Positions 38,425 to 50,039 of a stretch of DNA of 64,000 nt are shown here, one piece after another. Below the pieces are notes generated by a model. That model worked only from the letters and a program-made list of their open reading frames with translations. It did no database searches and had not been told where the DNA came from. The stretch comes from Tetramitus jugosus (Eukaryota; Heterolobosea; Eutetramitea; Acrasida; Vahlkampfiidae), in NCBI GenBank assembly GCA_937625935.1, contig OW569364.1:310001-374000 (forward strand), written 5' to 3'. The position numbers and the translations under genes were made by a program. Each line of letters starts with the position of its first letter. Positions within the stretch are counted from its first letter, which is position 1.

Positions 38425-40805
38425 TCACACCTGATCATCATCTTCATCATCGTCCTCTTCGCTGTCGTCGTCCAATCCTCTATAGGTGTTACCCTTCTTC
38501 TTTCTCTTCTTCTTATTTAATTGAGGAAGGAGTGCTCCTTTGGCAGATACTTCCACTTCAGTTGTTTCAGTTTGAGTCAACACAACCGAAGGGTTCACAG
38601 GAGTTGCAACATCGGACATTCCTCTGTGACGATGACTGGCTTCAACAACAGATGACATTGTAATTTGCTCTGACGTTGGTGATTCATCCGTTGGTCGTTG
38701 TCTGCGTGGAAGACTCTCCTCCTTCTCAGCGATCCACTGAATCTCTCTCGGCAGGTAGTTGTGAACATCATTTCTGTAAGCTTTTGTCACCATATCAATA
38801 AAGTCATTTCTGGCAATCTTGAGGAATACGGTTGGCTTCAACACTCTAGCAGAGAAATCAGGAGTAAAGCTTGGTTCGCTCAAAGCACGAATACCAAGGT
38901 AACTCCACATTCCTAACTCACTAGAGAAGCTGTCCTTGCCTGACAATACTTCAACTCTACCACTCAATATCAGAGCAAAGAAATCAGTGGGTTTGGAGCT
39001 CTCATAGATGAAAATATCCTCAACACAATTCGTGTTATCAATCTCAAAGAGAGGCGACATTCCAATCAACTTTTGGAGGTAATCCTCGGGGAAACATCGG
39101 AAGAGGTCAATCGTCTTCTCGAGATAGGAAGCAATTGCAACCACTTGTTTTGGAGTAGCTCTATGTTTTTGTCCCCTACCCGCAAACAGAGTAATCTCGA
39201 TTCTTTCATTGTCTCTCTCCACCTTGTTCTTTGAGGTATTGTCCATGTAAACATCAGTTTCATCCACAATCTCATCCTTGATCATTTCTTCAATCAAATC
39301 CTCCAATGAAACCAAACCAACTGTCTGATACACTGGATCACCAAACTTTGGAGTGTGAACATCATGAACAATAGCCAAATGACTTCTGCCCGATTTGAAC
39401 ACCTTCAACATCTCATCTAGCTTTGTATCAGGGAACACCTTGATTACCTCTCTGCCATAGAAGGTTAGCACTGTGGATAGAGGAACTCCCTCTTCAGGAT
39501 TAATCAACACGAGATCCTTTGTGAACAGAACACCGACAATGTTGTCTCTGTTATTCTTGTATATTGGCACACGAGAGTGACCAGTTTGCCAAATCTTTGT
39601 CATGATATCAACATCCAACTTTTCGGATACATCGAGCATAAATGTGGACTCCACATGTGTCATAATATCTTCCACCTTCTTCTTTGAGAAGTCCAAGACA
39701 CCACCCAAGATTCTTGCTTCATCCTCCAAGAGATCACTCTCCTGCTTGAGTGTTGTCACATGAATCTCCACCAATCTCTTCAATTCTTCCTTTGTGTAAA
39801 CAGTACCAATCTCCTTTCCGAGAACCTTGTCCAAGAAGAAGGACAATGGGAACGTCAAAGGGAATAGAAGAGCCATGAAAATGTACACCAACCAAAATGT
39901 GTGTGCACCAATAGCCAACGCATATCTTGAGCAAGTGGCCTGTGGAATAATTTCACCAAACAGTGTAATGACTGCAGATGAAATAAGGAAACCAGCGATA
40001 CCAGATGTCATATCAGTGGTCAACACGGAGATACCTGTATTCACCATGACGTTACCCAACAACAGAGTACACAGCAACAAGTTACCTCTTTTTCTGATCG
40101 GAATAATACGAGCAGCCCACTTTCTGTGGTTTTCCTTGCCGGAATTCTTGATAATCTACACACAGTGTGAATACAAAACAATTATTGTTATTATCTTCAT
40201 TAGCTCTCTTCCACCATAACGATCATCATCATTAACAAACAACAAATACAATCAAAAAAAATACATACATCGAGAGTCGTCTTATCCAAGCCCAACAAAC
40301 CCAGTGTCAGACCAGAAAACAGACCAGAGAGACACACGAGAATCACTGCGCTACCAAGCTTCAAAAATTGAATGTAGTCCCAAACAACCACTTTTTCCTC
40401 TTCGACGCACTTGGTTACATTGGTAGAGGATTCACTCAATTGGAAAATGGCATCATTACCATTTGTTGTTGTCAACGAACCAGTAGGAACAACAGTGCTC
40501 TTCTTGGAGGAGGAAGAAGAAGCAAAAGAACCAAACAATTTTCTTCTCTTTGAAATAAACTTTTGTAAGCTATTCATCCAAAATGATGAATCAGTAGTCG
40601 TCAGAGGGGATGCCACCACAGAAGCTTCAGCTGTGTGGACTTGGTTTGATTTCACTTGAGAGACGTTGACGGCATTTCGTTTTGCAAACAATGACTCAGC
40701 ACCATATTGAGACAGTAATAGAATGACACCACACAGGAAGAGCAGAACAAAGAGTTGAGATACTTGATATCTTCTACGAATGCTCAGATGTGCAGATTGT
40801 ATCAT
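38425..40805 (-). CDS. CNNM/CorC-type metal transporter (DUF21 + CBS pair + cyclic-nucleotide-like domain)
   Basis: Two exons, 40269-40805 and 38425-40155, with a 113-nt GT-AG intron (phase 0); 755 residues. After a signal-anchor-like helix ('VSQLFVLLFLCGVILLLSQY') and a Ser-rich stretch comes the DUF21 domain ('LVCLSGLFSGLTLGLLGLD', 'LFGEIIPQATCSRYAL'). A CBS pair follows ('VEDIMTHVESTFMLDV', 'VGLVSLEDLIEEMIKDEI'), then a cNMP-binding-homology region ('FRCFPEDYLQKLIG', 'FALILSGRVEVLSG') and an acidic tail. This order is that of CNNM/ACDP proteins, linked to Mg2+ homeostasis. Mg2+ as substrate is inferred from the family. The ATG at 40805 is the first after in-frame upstream sequence lacking homology. 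Confidence 0.9.
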
Positions 40806-41158
40806 AAATGTATGTATTGGACGCGTAAGACTACGAATGAGACTTGGGACCAGAGGACTATGAGGTATTGCACAAAACGCAAGATGACTTTTTTTGCTTG
40901 TTCGTGACCTCACAAAGCCAAATCCCCAAATCCAAAATTTGAATCCAGGGTTCTTCGGAATCAGGCGGATTGTGTGCGATCGGGTAGTCGGAAAAAGTCG
41001 AAAAAGCGAAAGGAAACTCCGCTCTACAGTCAACTTGTTTTCTCCGAAACAGAAATTGGCTGTTACCGAATTTACAGATGGTTGGGTGCTTTGAAAATCT
41101 CGGTTAAATCCAAAGAAACAAAAAGAAACCAAACCTCAATAAACTATCAATAAATAAT
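40806..41158. other. Divergent promoter region, 353 nt
   Basis: Separates the CNNM-like gene and the first Ras gene. No gene, RNA or repeat was recognised. A short B-box-like string near 40948 lacks the rest of a tRNA. Confidence 0.5.
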
Positions 41159-41814
41159 ATGTCTCAATTCAAGTTAGCTATCGTCGGTGGTGGAGGTGTT
41201 GGCAAGTCGGCTTTGACTGTAAGATATGTGAACGATAAATTCAATGATGTAGGTGCAGAAACAAGATAGTTTTGTGTTGAAAATTGATTATACTGACCAA
41301 CGAAAATTTGTTCCCATAGGAGTATGATCCAACTATTGAAGATTCTTACAGAAAACAAGACAAGATTAATTTCAATGGGAAGGAGGAAACATGTTTCTTG
41401 GAGATTATTGATACAGCAGGACAAGAAGAGTACTCTGCCTTGAGAGATCAATATATGAGAACTGGTCAAGGTTTCATTCTTGTGTATTCTATTACTGACA
41501 GAAAATCTCTAGATGAATTGGATGACTTTAAAGACCAAATTCTGAGAGTGAAAGACGCTGAATATGTCCCTATGGTCTATGTCGGCAACAAATGCGACAT
41601 GGAAGATCAAAGAAAAGTCTCTCTATCCGAGGGAAAGAACAAGGCCAAGCACCAAAATGGCGATGAAATTAAGTTATTTGAAACATCTGCAAAGGAGAAT
41701 ATAAATGTGAAGGAACTGTTCCATGAACTTGCAAGAGAGGTAAAGAAGGAATTGGACTCCAATGGAAAGAAGGACGTGGAACCAAAGAAGAAGAAGAAGT
41801 GCAGCATCTTGTAA
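41159..41814 (+). CDS. Ras-family small GTPase (first of tandem pair)
   Basis: Two exons, 41159-41248 and 41320-41814, with a 71-nt GT-AG intron (phase 0); 194 residues. P-loop '[10 protein letters not shown]', switch I '[13 protein letters not shown]', switch II '[16 protein letters not shown]' (Gln61 equivalent kept), 'NKCD' and 'ETSAKE' are all intact. The C-terminus has a Lys-rich patch and the CaaX box CSIL; Leu at the last position predicts geranylgeranylation and plasma-membrane attachment. Position 11 is Gly rather than Ala of mammalian Ras. Upstream regulators are unknown. Confidence 0.96.
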
Positions 41815-42061
41815 TTTGAAACCTCAAAATCTTTGGAAGTTAGCTTCAACGTGTATTCATAATTATAATGCTTGTACAATGGCATAAACAATCTTTATCA
41901 ATTTATCGGTTTCCCTTCTTCTTTCACTCGTTTGGAACAATTGGAGAACATTTATGTACGACTTTCACTACAGTAAAATTTTTCGTTTGTCAAACAGCCG
42001 CTTGATCTTGAAATATTAAAACCGAATCAACATCACCGAGGAACAAAAACTAACTTCAAGT

Positions 42062-42779
42062 ATGGCAGACCAGTACAAGATTGCAGTTGTTGGAACAGGG
42101 GGCGTTGGTAAGGTATGTTTACCACGTTGGTTTTTTAGTGGTCTCCTTTGACCGAGTGCACTGAACTAACATATCTTTCTTCCCTTAGAGCGCATTCATT
42201 ATCCAATATCTCCAGGGTACTTTTATGGAGGTATGTCGTAAACTATTCCTTCCCACTCATTCACGAATTGTTACTTACTCATTCTCATAGGACTATGATC
42301 CCACCATTGAAGACTCCTATAGAAAACAAGACACTATCACATTCAAGGATGGAACGACGGACACTGTCTACCTCGAAATTGTGGATACAGCCGGACAAGA
42401 GGAGTACTCTGCATTGAGAGATGACTACATGAGAACGTGCAGTGGATTTTTGCTGTTGTTCTCCTTGACAGAAAGAAACTCATTTGTAAGTATAGACGAA
42501 TTCAGAGATCACATTTTAAGAGTCAAGGATAGAGAAGACATTCCGCTCGTGTTGGTTGCAAACAAGTGCGATTTGGTTGAAGAGAGAGATGTATCTATTG
42601 AAGAAGCCGAAAAGAAGGCAGAACTATGGAGTGCTCCTTTGTTTGTGGCTAGTGCCAAGACTGCCAAGAATGTATCGCAAGCTTTCCACGAACTTGCAGC
42701 ATTGCAAAAGATAGACTTTGACAAGAAAAGAAAGTTCAATCCTCAGAAGAAGAAGAAGGGCGTGTGCAATCTGTTGTAA
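42062..42779 (+). CDS. Ras-family small GTPase (second of tandem pair)
   Basis: Three exons, 42062-42112, 42189-42230 and 42291-42779, with GT-AG introns of 76 and 60 nt (both phase 0); 193 residues. P-loop 'VGTGGVGKSAF' is split by the first intron after the catalytic Lys. Effector loop '[13 protein letters not shown]', '[16 protein letters not shown]', 'NKCD' and 'VASAKT' are intact. The CaaX box is CNLL after a KKKK patch, again predicting geranylgeranylation. Its second intron lies at the same codon as the only intron of the upstream Ras gene, evidence that the pair arose by duplication. Confidence 0.95.
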
Positions 42780-43299
42780 ACTTGTTTCTGTAGCTCAAGA
42801 TTGTTGATTTATTCATTTCTTGACTCTCTTACCAGAAATCTTGTCATCTAAATCCCTAGTGTCAAGAAACACCGAAGGTATAGTATTATTGTTCGTTTCA
42901 GTTCAGCATACTCAGCCTTTGCTTGGTCGTCAAGTTGGAGTAGTTGGTAAATTCATGTGTCTGTCCTTCAGAAGGATTCCTCGTAGTAGATTTGTTCATA
43001 AGTCGTTCGTGTGTTTGTTTTCAGCAAGGAGCGGAGCAAAGATATCGACGTAATACAATAGATTTTGCAATTGTATCTCTTGACTGAGTAAGACTGAATG
43101 CAATGTGCTGTAAACCTAAATGTTCGTTCCTAGGTCCCAGTTTGTCGATTCAGATATCAAATGTCAATTCCCCAAAAGGTCCGTCGGTCGACATTGCTGA
43201 ATCTTGCTCTTTCGCGCAAGTGAGAACCAAGATTTCCACACACAACAATTCAAAAAATCAAAATCAAAAACACAACAACAAATAGGCGAAAAATAAGAG
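42780..43299. other. Intergenic stretch, 520 nt
   Basis: Between the second Ras gene and PRODH on the same strand. Only short frames without domains were seen. It probably contains the Ras 3' untranslated region and the PRODH promoter. Confidence 0.5.
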
Positions 43300-44880
43300 A
43301 TGAAGCGAGTCATACCGAAGACCACTATTCTTACACGTCTTCACACAAATAAACATTTCATTCACAGCAGAGAGGCTATTCATTTTGCTCATACGAGCGC
43401 CGCACCCAATCAAAATAATTCTCCGTTGAATTTTGACGACACGGGCGCCAATTTTTCGCGCCTTCCCACTTCAGAACTGCTCAAGTCGTACATGACGCTC
43501 ACCAGCTGCCAAATCCCGCTCGTTCGCAATGTGGGTCCCACGTTCCTCGACTACGGCGGACCTGCAGTCAAAGTTGCCGCCAAATACACTTATTTTAAGC
43601 ATTTTTGTGGCGGTGAAAATTTACATGAGAATGCCTCAGTGGTTCAAAAGCTACACCACTTGGGAGTCAAGACCATTTTGGATTACTCTGTAGAAGGATC
43701 AGTCAATGAATCAGGAGACACCTCTATACCCGTTCATTGTAATGAAACCAAGGAAAATGACATTACAAAAGTCGTCATTGACAGCATAAGCTTTTTGAAG
43801 CTACAGAACAGTAAGCTCTCTGCTCAAAACAAGAACAATAGCTCATTGATGGCACCTTGTCCCATGGCTGTTGTGAAGCTTACTGGCATCAGTGATTGTA
43901 ATCTTTTGATGCGAATGAGTGAAATTTTGTCCTTTATTCAACAATTTCCAAAATCGTTGGCGGCTCAACAGTTGTTGAATGTTCATTTCGATTGTTATGC
44001 AAGCGGAGAGAAGAAGGATGATGATATGACATTGATTCTCAAGAATTATGCTCAGAGACAACCGAGAACACCTGCTTTTGTGTTTGCTGATGAACAACAG
44101 GCACCTGCACCGTTGAATGAGGCAGAATTGTTGAAATGGAAGCGCGTGTTGGACAGAATGGACCTTATTAGTGCCCACTGTAGAGATCACGGTGTCACAC
44201 TGTTGATTGATGCAGAACAGAGTTGGGTTCAACCTGCGATTGATCTGATTGCCATGTATCAGTCATTAAAGTACAATCTGAATGTGCCGAGTGGTGAACG
44301 ACCACTGATTCACAACACGTATCAATTGTATTTGAAGGATGCGTTTGAGAGATTGCAGTTTGATCACGAGTTTATCTTGAATCACGTAACAAAGGGAAAA
44401 CAGGGTGTGAAGCTCGTGAGAGGTGCCTATATGCAATCGGAGACGAAGCGATGCTCCAGTTCTAGCATTCCCTATCCGTTCAACAAGGACATTAACGAAA
44501 CGCATCGCATGTATCACAATGGAGTCGATTTCACATTGAACAATATTGCAAAGAAGGACAATATGGCTGGCGTCGTTGCTAGTCACAATCCCGACACACT
44601 CGTCTTTGCCACTAATTTGATGAAGAATTATGGACTGACTAGTAGTGATACGAGAGTTTTGTTTGCTCAATTGTACGGTATGGGAGACAGTCTCACTTTG
44701 GCACTGTCCAATAATCAGTTCAATATTGCAAAGTATGTGCCGTTCGGTCCAGTACACGAGGTGTTGCCTTATTTGAGCAGACGTCTGGTAGAGAACAGCG
44801 ATATGCTCGGAGGATCAGCAGTTGAGATAAAGAGATTGAAGGGCGAAATATGCAGTAGAATGCCATGGGGAAAGAAGTAG
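43300..44880 (+). CDS. PRODH: Proline dehydrogenase (mitochondrial)
   Basis: 526 residues, intronless. The N-terminus is basic and Thr-rich ('MKRVIPKTTILTRLHTNKHF'), fitting a mitochondrial presequence. The PRODH barrel motifs are present: 'HHLGVKTILDYSVEGS', 'LLIDAEQSWVQPAID', 'NTYQLYLKDAFERL', 'GVKLVRGAYMQSE', 'LFAQLYGMGD' and the C-terminal 'VPFGPVHEVLPYLSRRLVEN'. The last block ends with the Arg pair that binds the proline carboxylate. The enzyme oxidises proline to pyrroline-5-carboxylate with FAD at the inner membrane. A large insert of about 60 residues lies after the first strand region, as in other eukaryotic forms. Confidence 0.94.
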   Translation: MKRVIPKTTILTRLHTNKHFIHSREAIHFAHTSAAPNQNNSPLNFDDTGANFSRLPTSELLKSYMTLTSCQIPLVRNVGPTFLDYGGPAVKVAAKYTYFKHFCGGENLHENASVVQKLHHLGVKTILDYSVEGSVNESGDTSIPVHCNETKENDITKVVIDSISFLKLQNSKLSAQNKNNSSLMAPCPMAVVKLTGISDCNLLMRMSEILSFIQQFPKSLAAQQLLNVHFDCYASGEKKDDDMTLILKNYAQRQPRTPAFVFADEQQAPAPLNEAELLKWKRVLDRMDLISAHCRDHGVTLLIDAEQSWVQPAIDLIAMYQSLKYNLNVPSGERPLIHNTYQLYLKDAFERLQFDHEFILNHVTKGKQGVKLVRGAYMQSETKRCSSSSIPYPFNKDINETHRMYHNGVDFTLNNIAKKDNMAGVVASHNPDTLVFATNLMKNYGLTSSDTRVLFAQLYGMGDSLTLALSNNQFNIAKYVPFGPVHEVLPYLSRRLVENSDMLGGSAVEIKRLKGEICSRMPWGKK

Positions 44881-44897
44881 GAATATTCAATAAATAT

Positions 44898-47800
44898 TTA
44901 TGACGAGATTTTGAAAGATGTCTTCCGCATGGGAAGAAGCGAGAATGGTTTTCCTCGGAGTACAGTAATATTGAATTCTTCAACAACTGCCTCATGTACA
45001 ATCTCTTCCGAGGCAGTTCTCTCCAGATCGAGCATTCTTCCCAATCGACGCACGCCAAGATATATGTTGACCTTTGTATTGGTTTCTGCTCTGTGTGTTG
45101 TATCGGGAACATCTTGTTCATCATCTACGAATTGATCATCGTCCTCATCCTCTTCTCCATCCAAGAATTTGGTGTGATCAACTTCATCGGATCGTACTCT
45201 TTCGACAGATACCTCTTGTTCTATCACTAGAGACTTCTGCAACTGTCTCAAGTCAATTGCCGCTACGTGTTCATCGTCATAGGAATACTTTGGTGAGAAT
45301 ATAATCTTAAATAATCTCTCCTTTCCAAAGAAACTATTCAAACTCTCTTCCGTACAAACGATAAAGAATTCCTCTTCCACATTGAACACCAAGGGACCAT
45401 CGGAGAACATATGAAAACTTTCGTGTTGTTTTCTAATCACATTGAACATGTTGTATGATACAATCCAGGAGTCGTCAACATTCGAATCAATCTCGCATAC
45501 AGAGGGGATTTTCAAAGTTATTACCCATACATCATCTTTTGGACCGTATCTCGGCAAGTATTTCAATTCCTCCGAGGCAGATGACATACATGGAGAGTTA
45601 ATATCGTTGACAATGTTATCTACTAATTCGCGATGAGATTCCAAGTTCAATTTAGGTGTCCTTGTTTCTTTAAATGATTCGTTCTCACTCCTCCAAGCAT
45701 GTATAGAACTTGCAGGGCGTCCCGGAGAAAATTGCGAGTGTTTACTTCGAATGACGCCTGCAGAGTGCGGTCTTACCTTAATTGTTCCACTAGGACCTCC
45801 TTGGTCTCTCTTCGTATAGCTTAGATTAAATTGGTATGAATCGAGATTCGATAGTCTCGCTGCAGAGGTAGCTCTTCGGTTGAGAGCGACAGATGCAGAA
45901 ACTGGTCGTTTTGTAGTGTCTCTATCTTGCTTAATTTGAGACTGAACATATTCATCAGCACTGGTTCTTCCGCTGAGAAGGGATTTGGTTTTTCGGATGA
46001 CAGAAGCTGAAGAGGGTCTTTGTCTAAGAGAAGTAGGTGCCTTACGTGCGGGTACAGGAGTAGTCCTAGCTGTGTTTGACATATGTCGAGGAGATGTACC
46101 AGTGAGACGAGGTATGGTTTCAATCCATTCACCTGGCAAGGGGTCAGCAGTAAAGAAGTCGGGCGGAGGAACATATATACCAGGTCGATGTTCGGTGAGT
46201 TTGATATTAGATACATCTGTCGCACGCATTTGAGTAAATCCCATAGTAGCTCGTAAGCTACACAGTTTCAGCTTCGAACTAGAGAATAGTACCATATAAT
46301 CGAGTTTCTCAATCAGGTTACTCGCAAACTGGTTTAACAGTAGTGTAGCATACCCAACGACTCCATCATGCATACAAAGGTTGATTGTAACTCTCTGAGC
46401 GAGTGTTAGTGTGGAGGTTCTTCATGTGGAGGAGTGATGTTATTAACATACTACGTACCTTTTCGTTTTGGATCCACTGACGAAATACATCTCTGTTACG
46501 AACAAAAAAGTAAAATACTCTTAATTTGCCTATGTTAAGTATAGTTGATTGTGGATCTCGTTTGACAGGCACCACCGTTTCACATCCAAATATTGAGAAT
46601 TGAAGTGAAAATTTGTTTGGCAAATTCTCTGGAATATTTCTTAGTTCATTCAAATAAATTATGAATCGATACATGATCAGCGAATCAGGGCCTTCTGATT
46701 CATGTTCATCAGTCATGGACTTGAACTTGTTCTTCACTCGAACTCCACTCTTCATGGTATTCAAAATTGATGCGTTGTCGTTTGCTTTCTCATTCACGGG
46801 AATACCGATTGCTTTGGCAAATTTTACTTCCACTTTTGCCAGCTTCTGTTCTTGCAAATACATGTCAAAACAATTTTTGCATACTGTGTGAGTTTGATAC
46901 CAAGTTGAGGTATCCTTCACATATCGAAATTCTGGTCTATCGAACCAAGCTAGTCTCACTGATCGTCTTTTCAAATGTTTTTCAGTAGCAAATATCATTT
47001 TCAACGTCATAGAGTACTCCAGCTCGCTTGGAGGATATTGATTCAAACACATCTTACACTCTTTAAGTCGAATGTAGTCATATCTTCTCTTTGAGGTCTG
47101 TGACATTTCCTCGTCGTCATGCTCTGAACTTCTTGGCACGATTTTGGGTATTGATGTGAGCTTGATGCCTTTCACTTGCAAAAACCAATATAAGCCTGCC
47201 TCATCTCTAATAAAATCTACAGCCATATCAGATATCTGAACCCTCGGCCGTATAATATTTTGAATATGTTTGACAATTCTCTCAGTAATTACTTCGAGTG
47301 GTCGGATGGCTGTGCCTTGCATTTGATAGACGTGCAGAGAGTTGATAGAATCGGTGGAAATTAACAATTTTTTCGATAATTCTTTCTCAGTAAGGTCATT
47401 CATCGTTTTCTATTTACATTGAGCATTCAGTAGTTGTTTAAATCAGTATCTCAACTCACAAAATTACATACCTTATTTCCAAGCATATATCCGGAGCAAG
47501 GCGTGCTCATACTCCAAACAACTCGAGTAAAGCACGCTTTAGAACCTCTACATTTGATGTATCTTTGAAGTACTGTAGTACCTTGAGATTGATTCTCTAA
47601 TAACTCGTTAACTTGTTTTACGTTCATTAGGGTTACATGATTTGTCACCGTATCTCCAATAAGAGGTCTCTTTGCGAGCACAACCATCTCATTTTCTGAC
47701 CTCGTGTTACTTGTCAACTTCTTTTTGATAGTTTTCGTAGATGGATTGTCAACACGAACAATGAATCCTTCATCGGATGTATAGTACATGATAGGATTTT

Positions 47801-48475
47801 CTTCAATTCCATAAATTACAGTATGAGGAATGGCCAGAACAAGCTTAGACCTATCATCGCATCAATGAGTAAGATTATTGAAACAGAGATGTCAAGTGCT
47901 AATAAAACTTACTTTGTTATTTGATTTGGCTGATCGGATATAGATGGTGGTTTGGGAACCAAAAATTTGAAAAAGTGAATCAGTGGTCTGAGATTAGTCG
48001 AACTGTTCTTAAATATTTCTTGAAATTCTTCATCGTCACATTTCACTTTGGCCAATAGTTCTTCCTTATTCTTCTTTGATAGGGCAGAGTGAGTGTCAGT
48101 TCTACTGTGCACTTCTCTATCATATGTGGACAATCTAAAAGCAACATAAACGTTAGTTTAAAGAATCTATAACTTCAAACAAGTTCATACATACAATTTA
48201 TGTGTCCCAAAGTCTTCATCATGATCAATGTTCAACGTTGCGTCAATCTTCTCAAAACAAATATGACATAAAACTTTAGAATGTTATGTTCATGACAATC
48301 ATTCATCGTTCAAATTGTGGACAAAACATACCGGCCTTGTTAACTTTGGTGCCTTCTTTCGGATAATACGTGGCTTATTCTCGAAACTTCGACTTGAAGC
48401 TGTTCCTACTCTGCTTATGAGATGTCTTAAGTTCGTTTCTCTGGCGTACTCCTCGTCTAGTGCATTATTAGACAT
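44898..48475 (-). CDS. Large six-exon protein with C2-like region and Cys pairs, unknown function
   Basis: Exons 48332-48475, 48195-48250, 47913-48134, 47472-47850, 46459-47409 and 44898-46394. The introns of 81, 60, 62, 62 and 64 nt all read GT-AG and every join keeps the frame, giving 1082 residues. The N-terminal third is basic. The middle has a block 'DFIRDEAGLYWFLQVKG' and two Cys pairs ('CKMCLNQYPPSELEY', 'CKNCFDMYLQEQK') that could bind zinc. A C2-like strand pattern follows ('YRFIIYLNELRNIP', 'LQFSIFGCETVVPVK', 'VTINLCMHDGVVGYATLLL'). The C-terminal part is Ser/Arg-rich then acidic. A cytoskeletal or basal-body role is only a guess; I know no family name. Confidence 0.7.
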
Positions 48476-48563
48476 GGTAGCAGTTCTAACGTTTGAATAA
48501 GTCCACAACAATGCGCTTTTATTTTCGAAACCGTAAGTTTTTCGGGAATCACGCGCCAAAAAC

Positions 48564-49967
48564 CTAATTTCGGATTCGACACTTCAACTTGACTGCTTCT
48601 TCCGTACTTCGAGTTTTCGGTTCACAGAGCGGGAAATGCTCTGGATTGGTCATATGGAGCTTGTCCGCGTCAGAATTGAAGGCAACAAGTCGAGACCATC
48701 TGGCCTTGACTCTCTCATTTGGCGGTGTGCAAGGTGAGATGTCATCCAATGGACAATCCTCATTTCTGAATCCTATATCATTTAAAGAAGAAAACACAAT
48801 TGTGGTTAGCTGCAAGTCTTGTGCATCCACAAAATTGCTAACATTATACATACTTTCTCCTTCCTGGAGCCAATCATAAAGAACTTGATGACAGTTTGGA
48901 TTGTAGCGCTTCTCTCTTCCCGTAAATGTCGAAATGTCACCAATGTGCGAGAACAGATTCGACCGATAGGCAATGAGAGGTCTGTTGTTGTTTTGTTTTC
49001 GTTGTTCTTCAGCATAAAAGTAGATCATGTGATCAGGTGGGCGTGGCAATTCACGACCATGTTTTGCCAGTGCTCGCTCATAGTATGCAATAATGTTTGG
49101 TATCTCTGATGTCTTCACAATGACACCGTTCAAACCATAGGACACGCGGAGCGATACCCAGTCAGGATAATAGTCACTTGCCTTATTGATCAAGTACTGC
49201 ATAGCAAACATACCATTGGCACACAGAGTGAAATCATCCTCCATAAACAGTGTGTATCTCGCTGGACTCTCCTTATTCTTCTCATTCAAGTACTTGATAC
49301 TCCACAGGAAATCAACAGTCTGTTGATAAATTCTCGATTTCTTGTCTTCTGCATGTCTCTCTGTTGGTTTCGACGACACAAACCGAATCAAATCACCTCG
49401 TTCGTACTCATTCTTCAGTGCTTCGAATCGCACGTGAGGAGTCTGTGGCTTATTGTGATTAATCAACCAAATTTGAACCTGATGAGGCACAGACAATGCA
49501 TCTCCCTCATTTCTCGGCAATTGATCCATCAAATGTTCAATGGTCGGTGTCAAGTAATCCACAGAGGGAGGCAATGCCTCTCGCGACACTGTAGGTATCA
49601 AAATATGCATAAACTTCATTGGACACTGTAGTGCACTCTTCTTGTTGTTATCTTCCTTGCAAGTACCTGCATCTTCATCATTACGCGTCTTTTTCTCGTT
49701 TGTTATTGTCAGTTTTTGATCATCTTTTATGAGGGGAGGCGACGGTACGATTAATCGATTGGCACCACCTTGATTGTTTTCATTGGGATTACCTCCCGTA
49801 CTGCGCATCATGATCACTACAAACGACAAGAATAGGAACAAGAGTACAACAATGACAATTTTCCAATATTTCCATCTCATGAAAGATCCAAAGAACCCAC
49901 TTCCATGATGATGATGGTGATGGTGATGATTCGAAAAGAGTGGTGTTCGTCTATTGTGATCAAACAT
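48564..49967 (-). CDS. Type II membrane glycosyltransferase, GnT-IV (GT54)-like
   Basis: 467 residues from the ATG at 49967. The His-rich cytosolic tail is followed by a signal anchor ('WKIVIVVLLFLFLSFVVIMM') and a stem. The catalytic part resembles MGAT4-type N-acetylglucosaminyltransferases: 'HILIPTVSREALP', the acidic metal motif 'YTLFMEDDFTLC' (EDD), 'WVSLRVSYGLNGVIVKTSEI', 'PPDHMIYFYA' and 'AYRSNLFSHIGDIST'. Such enzymes act in the Golgi on N-glycans; a PGAP4-like role on GPI glycans is an alternative. It is divergent from DCAF4 with 72 nt between starts. Confidence 0.72.
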   Translation of the reverse strand: MFDHNRRTPLFSNHHHHHHHHGSGFFGSFMRWKYWKIVIVVLLFLFLSFVVIMMRSTGGNPNENNQGGANRLIVPSPPLIKDDQKLTITNEKKTRNDEDAGTCKEDNNKKSALQCPMKFMHILIPTVSREALPPSVDYLTPTIEHLMDQLPRNEGDALSVPHQVQIWLINHNKPQTPHVRFEALKNEYERGDLIRFVSSKPTERHAEDKKSRIYQQTVDFLWSIKYLNEKNKESPARYTLFMEDDFTLCANGMFAMQYLINKASDYYPDWVSLRVSYGLNGVIVKTSEIPNIIAYYERALAKHGRELPRPPDHMIYFYAEEQRKQNNNRPLIAYRSNLFSHIGDISTFTGREKRYNPNCHQVLYDWLQEGESMYNVSNFVDAQDLQLTTIVFSSLNDIGFRNEDCPLDDISPCTPPNERVKARWSRLVAFNSDADKLHMTNPEHFPLCEPKTRSTEEAVKLKCRIRN

Positions 49968-50039
49968 GGTCCCAAATGCTATTTTGATGTGTTTTTTGAT
50001 TTTCGCAAAATCAAAGTTGCTTCGAAGCAGAGAGAAAAG

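Noticed and set aside
40941..40960. GGTTC-type B-box-like string suggesting a tRNA
   Set aside because: No acceptor, D or anticodon stems can be formed around it.
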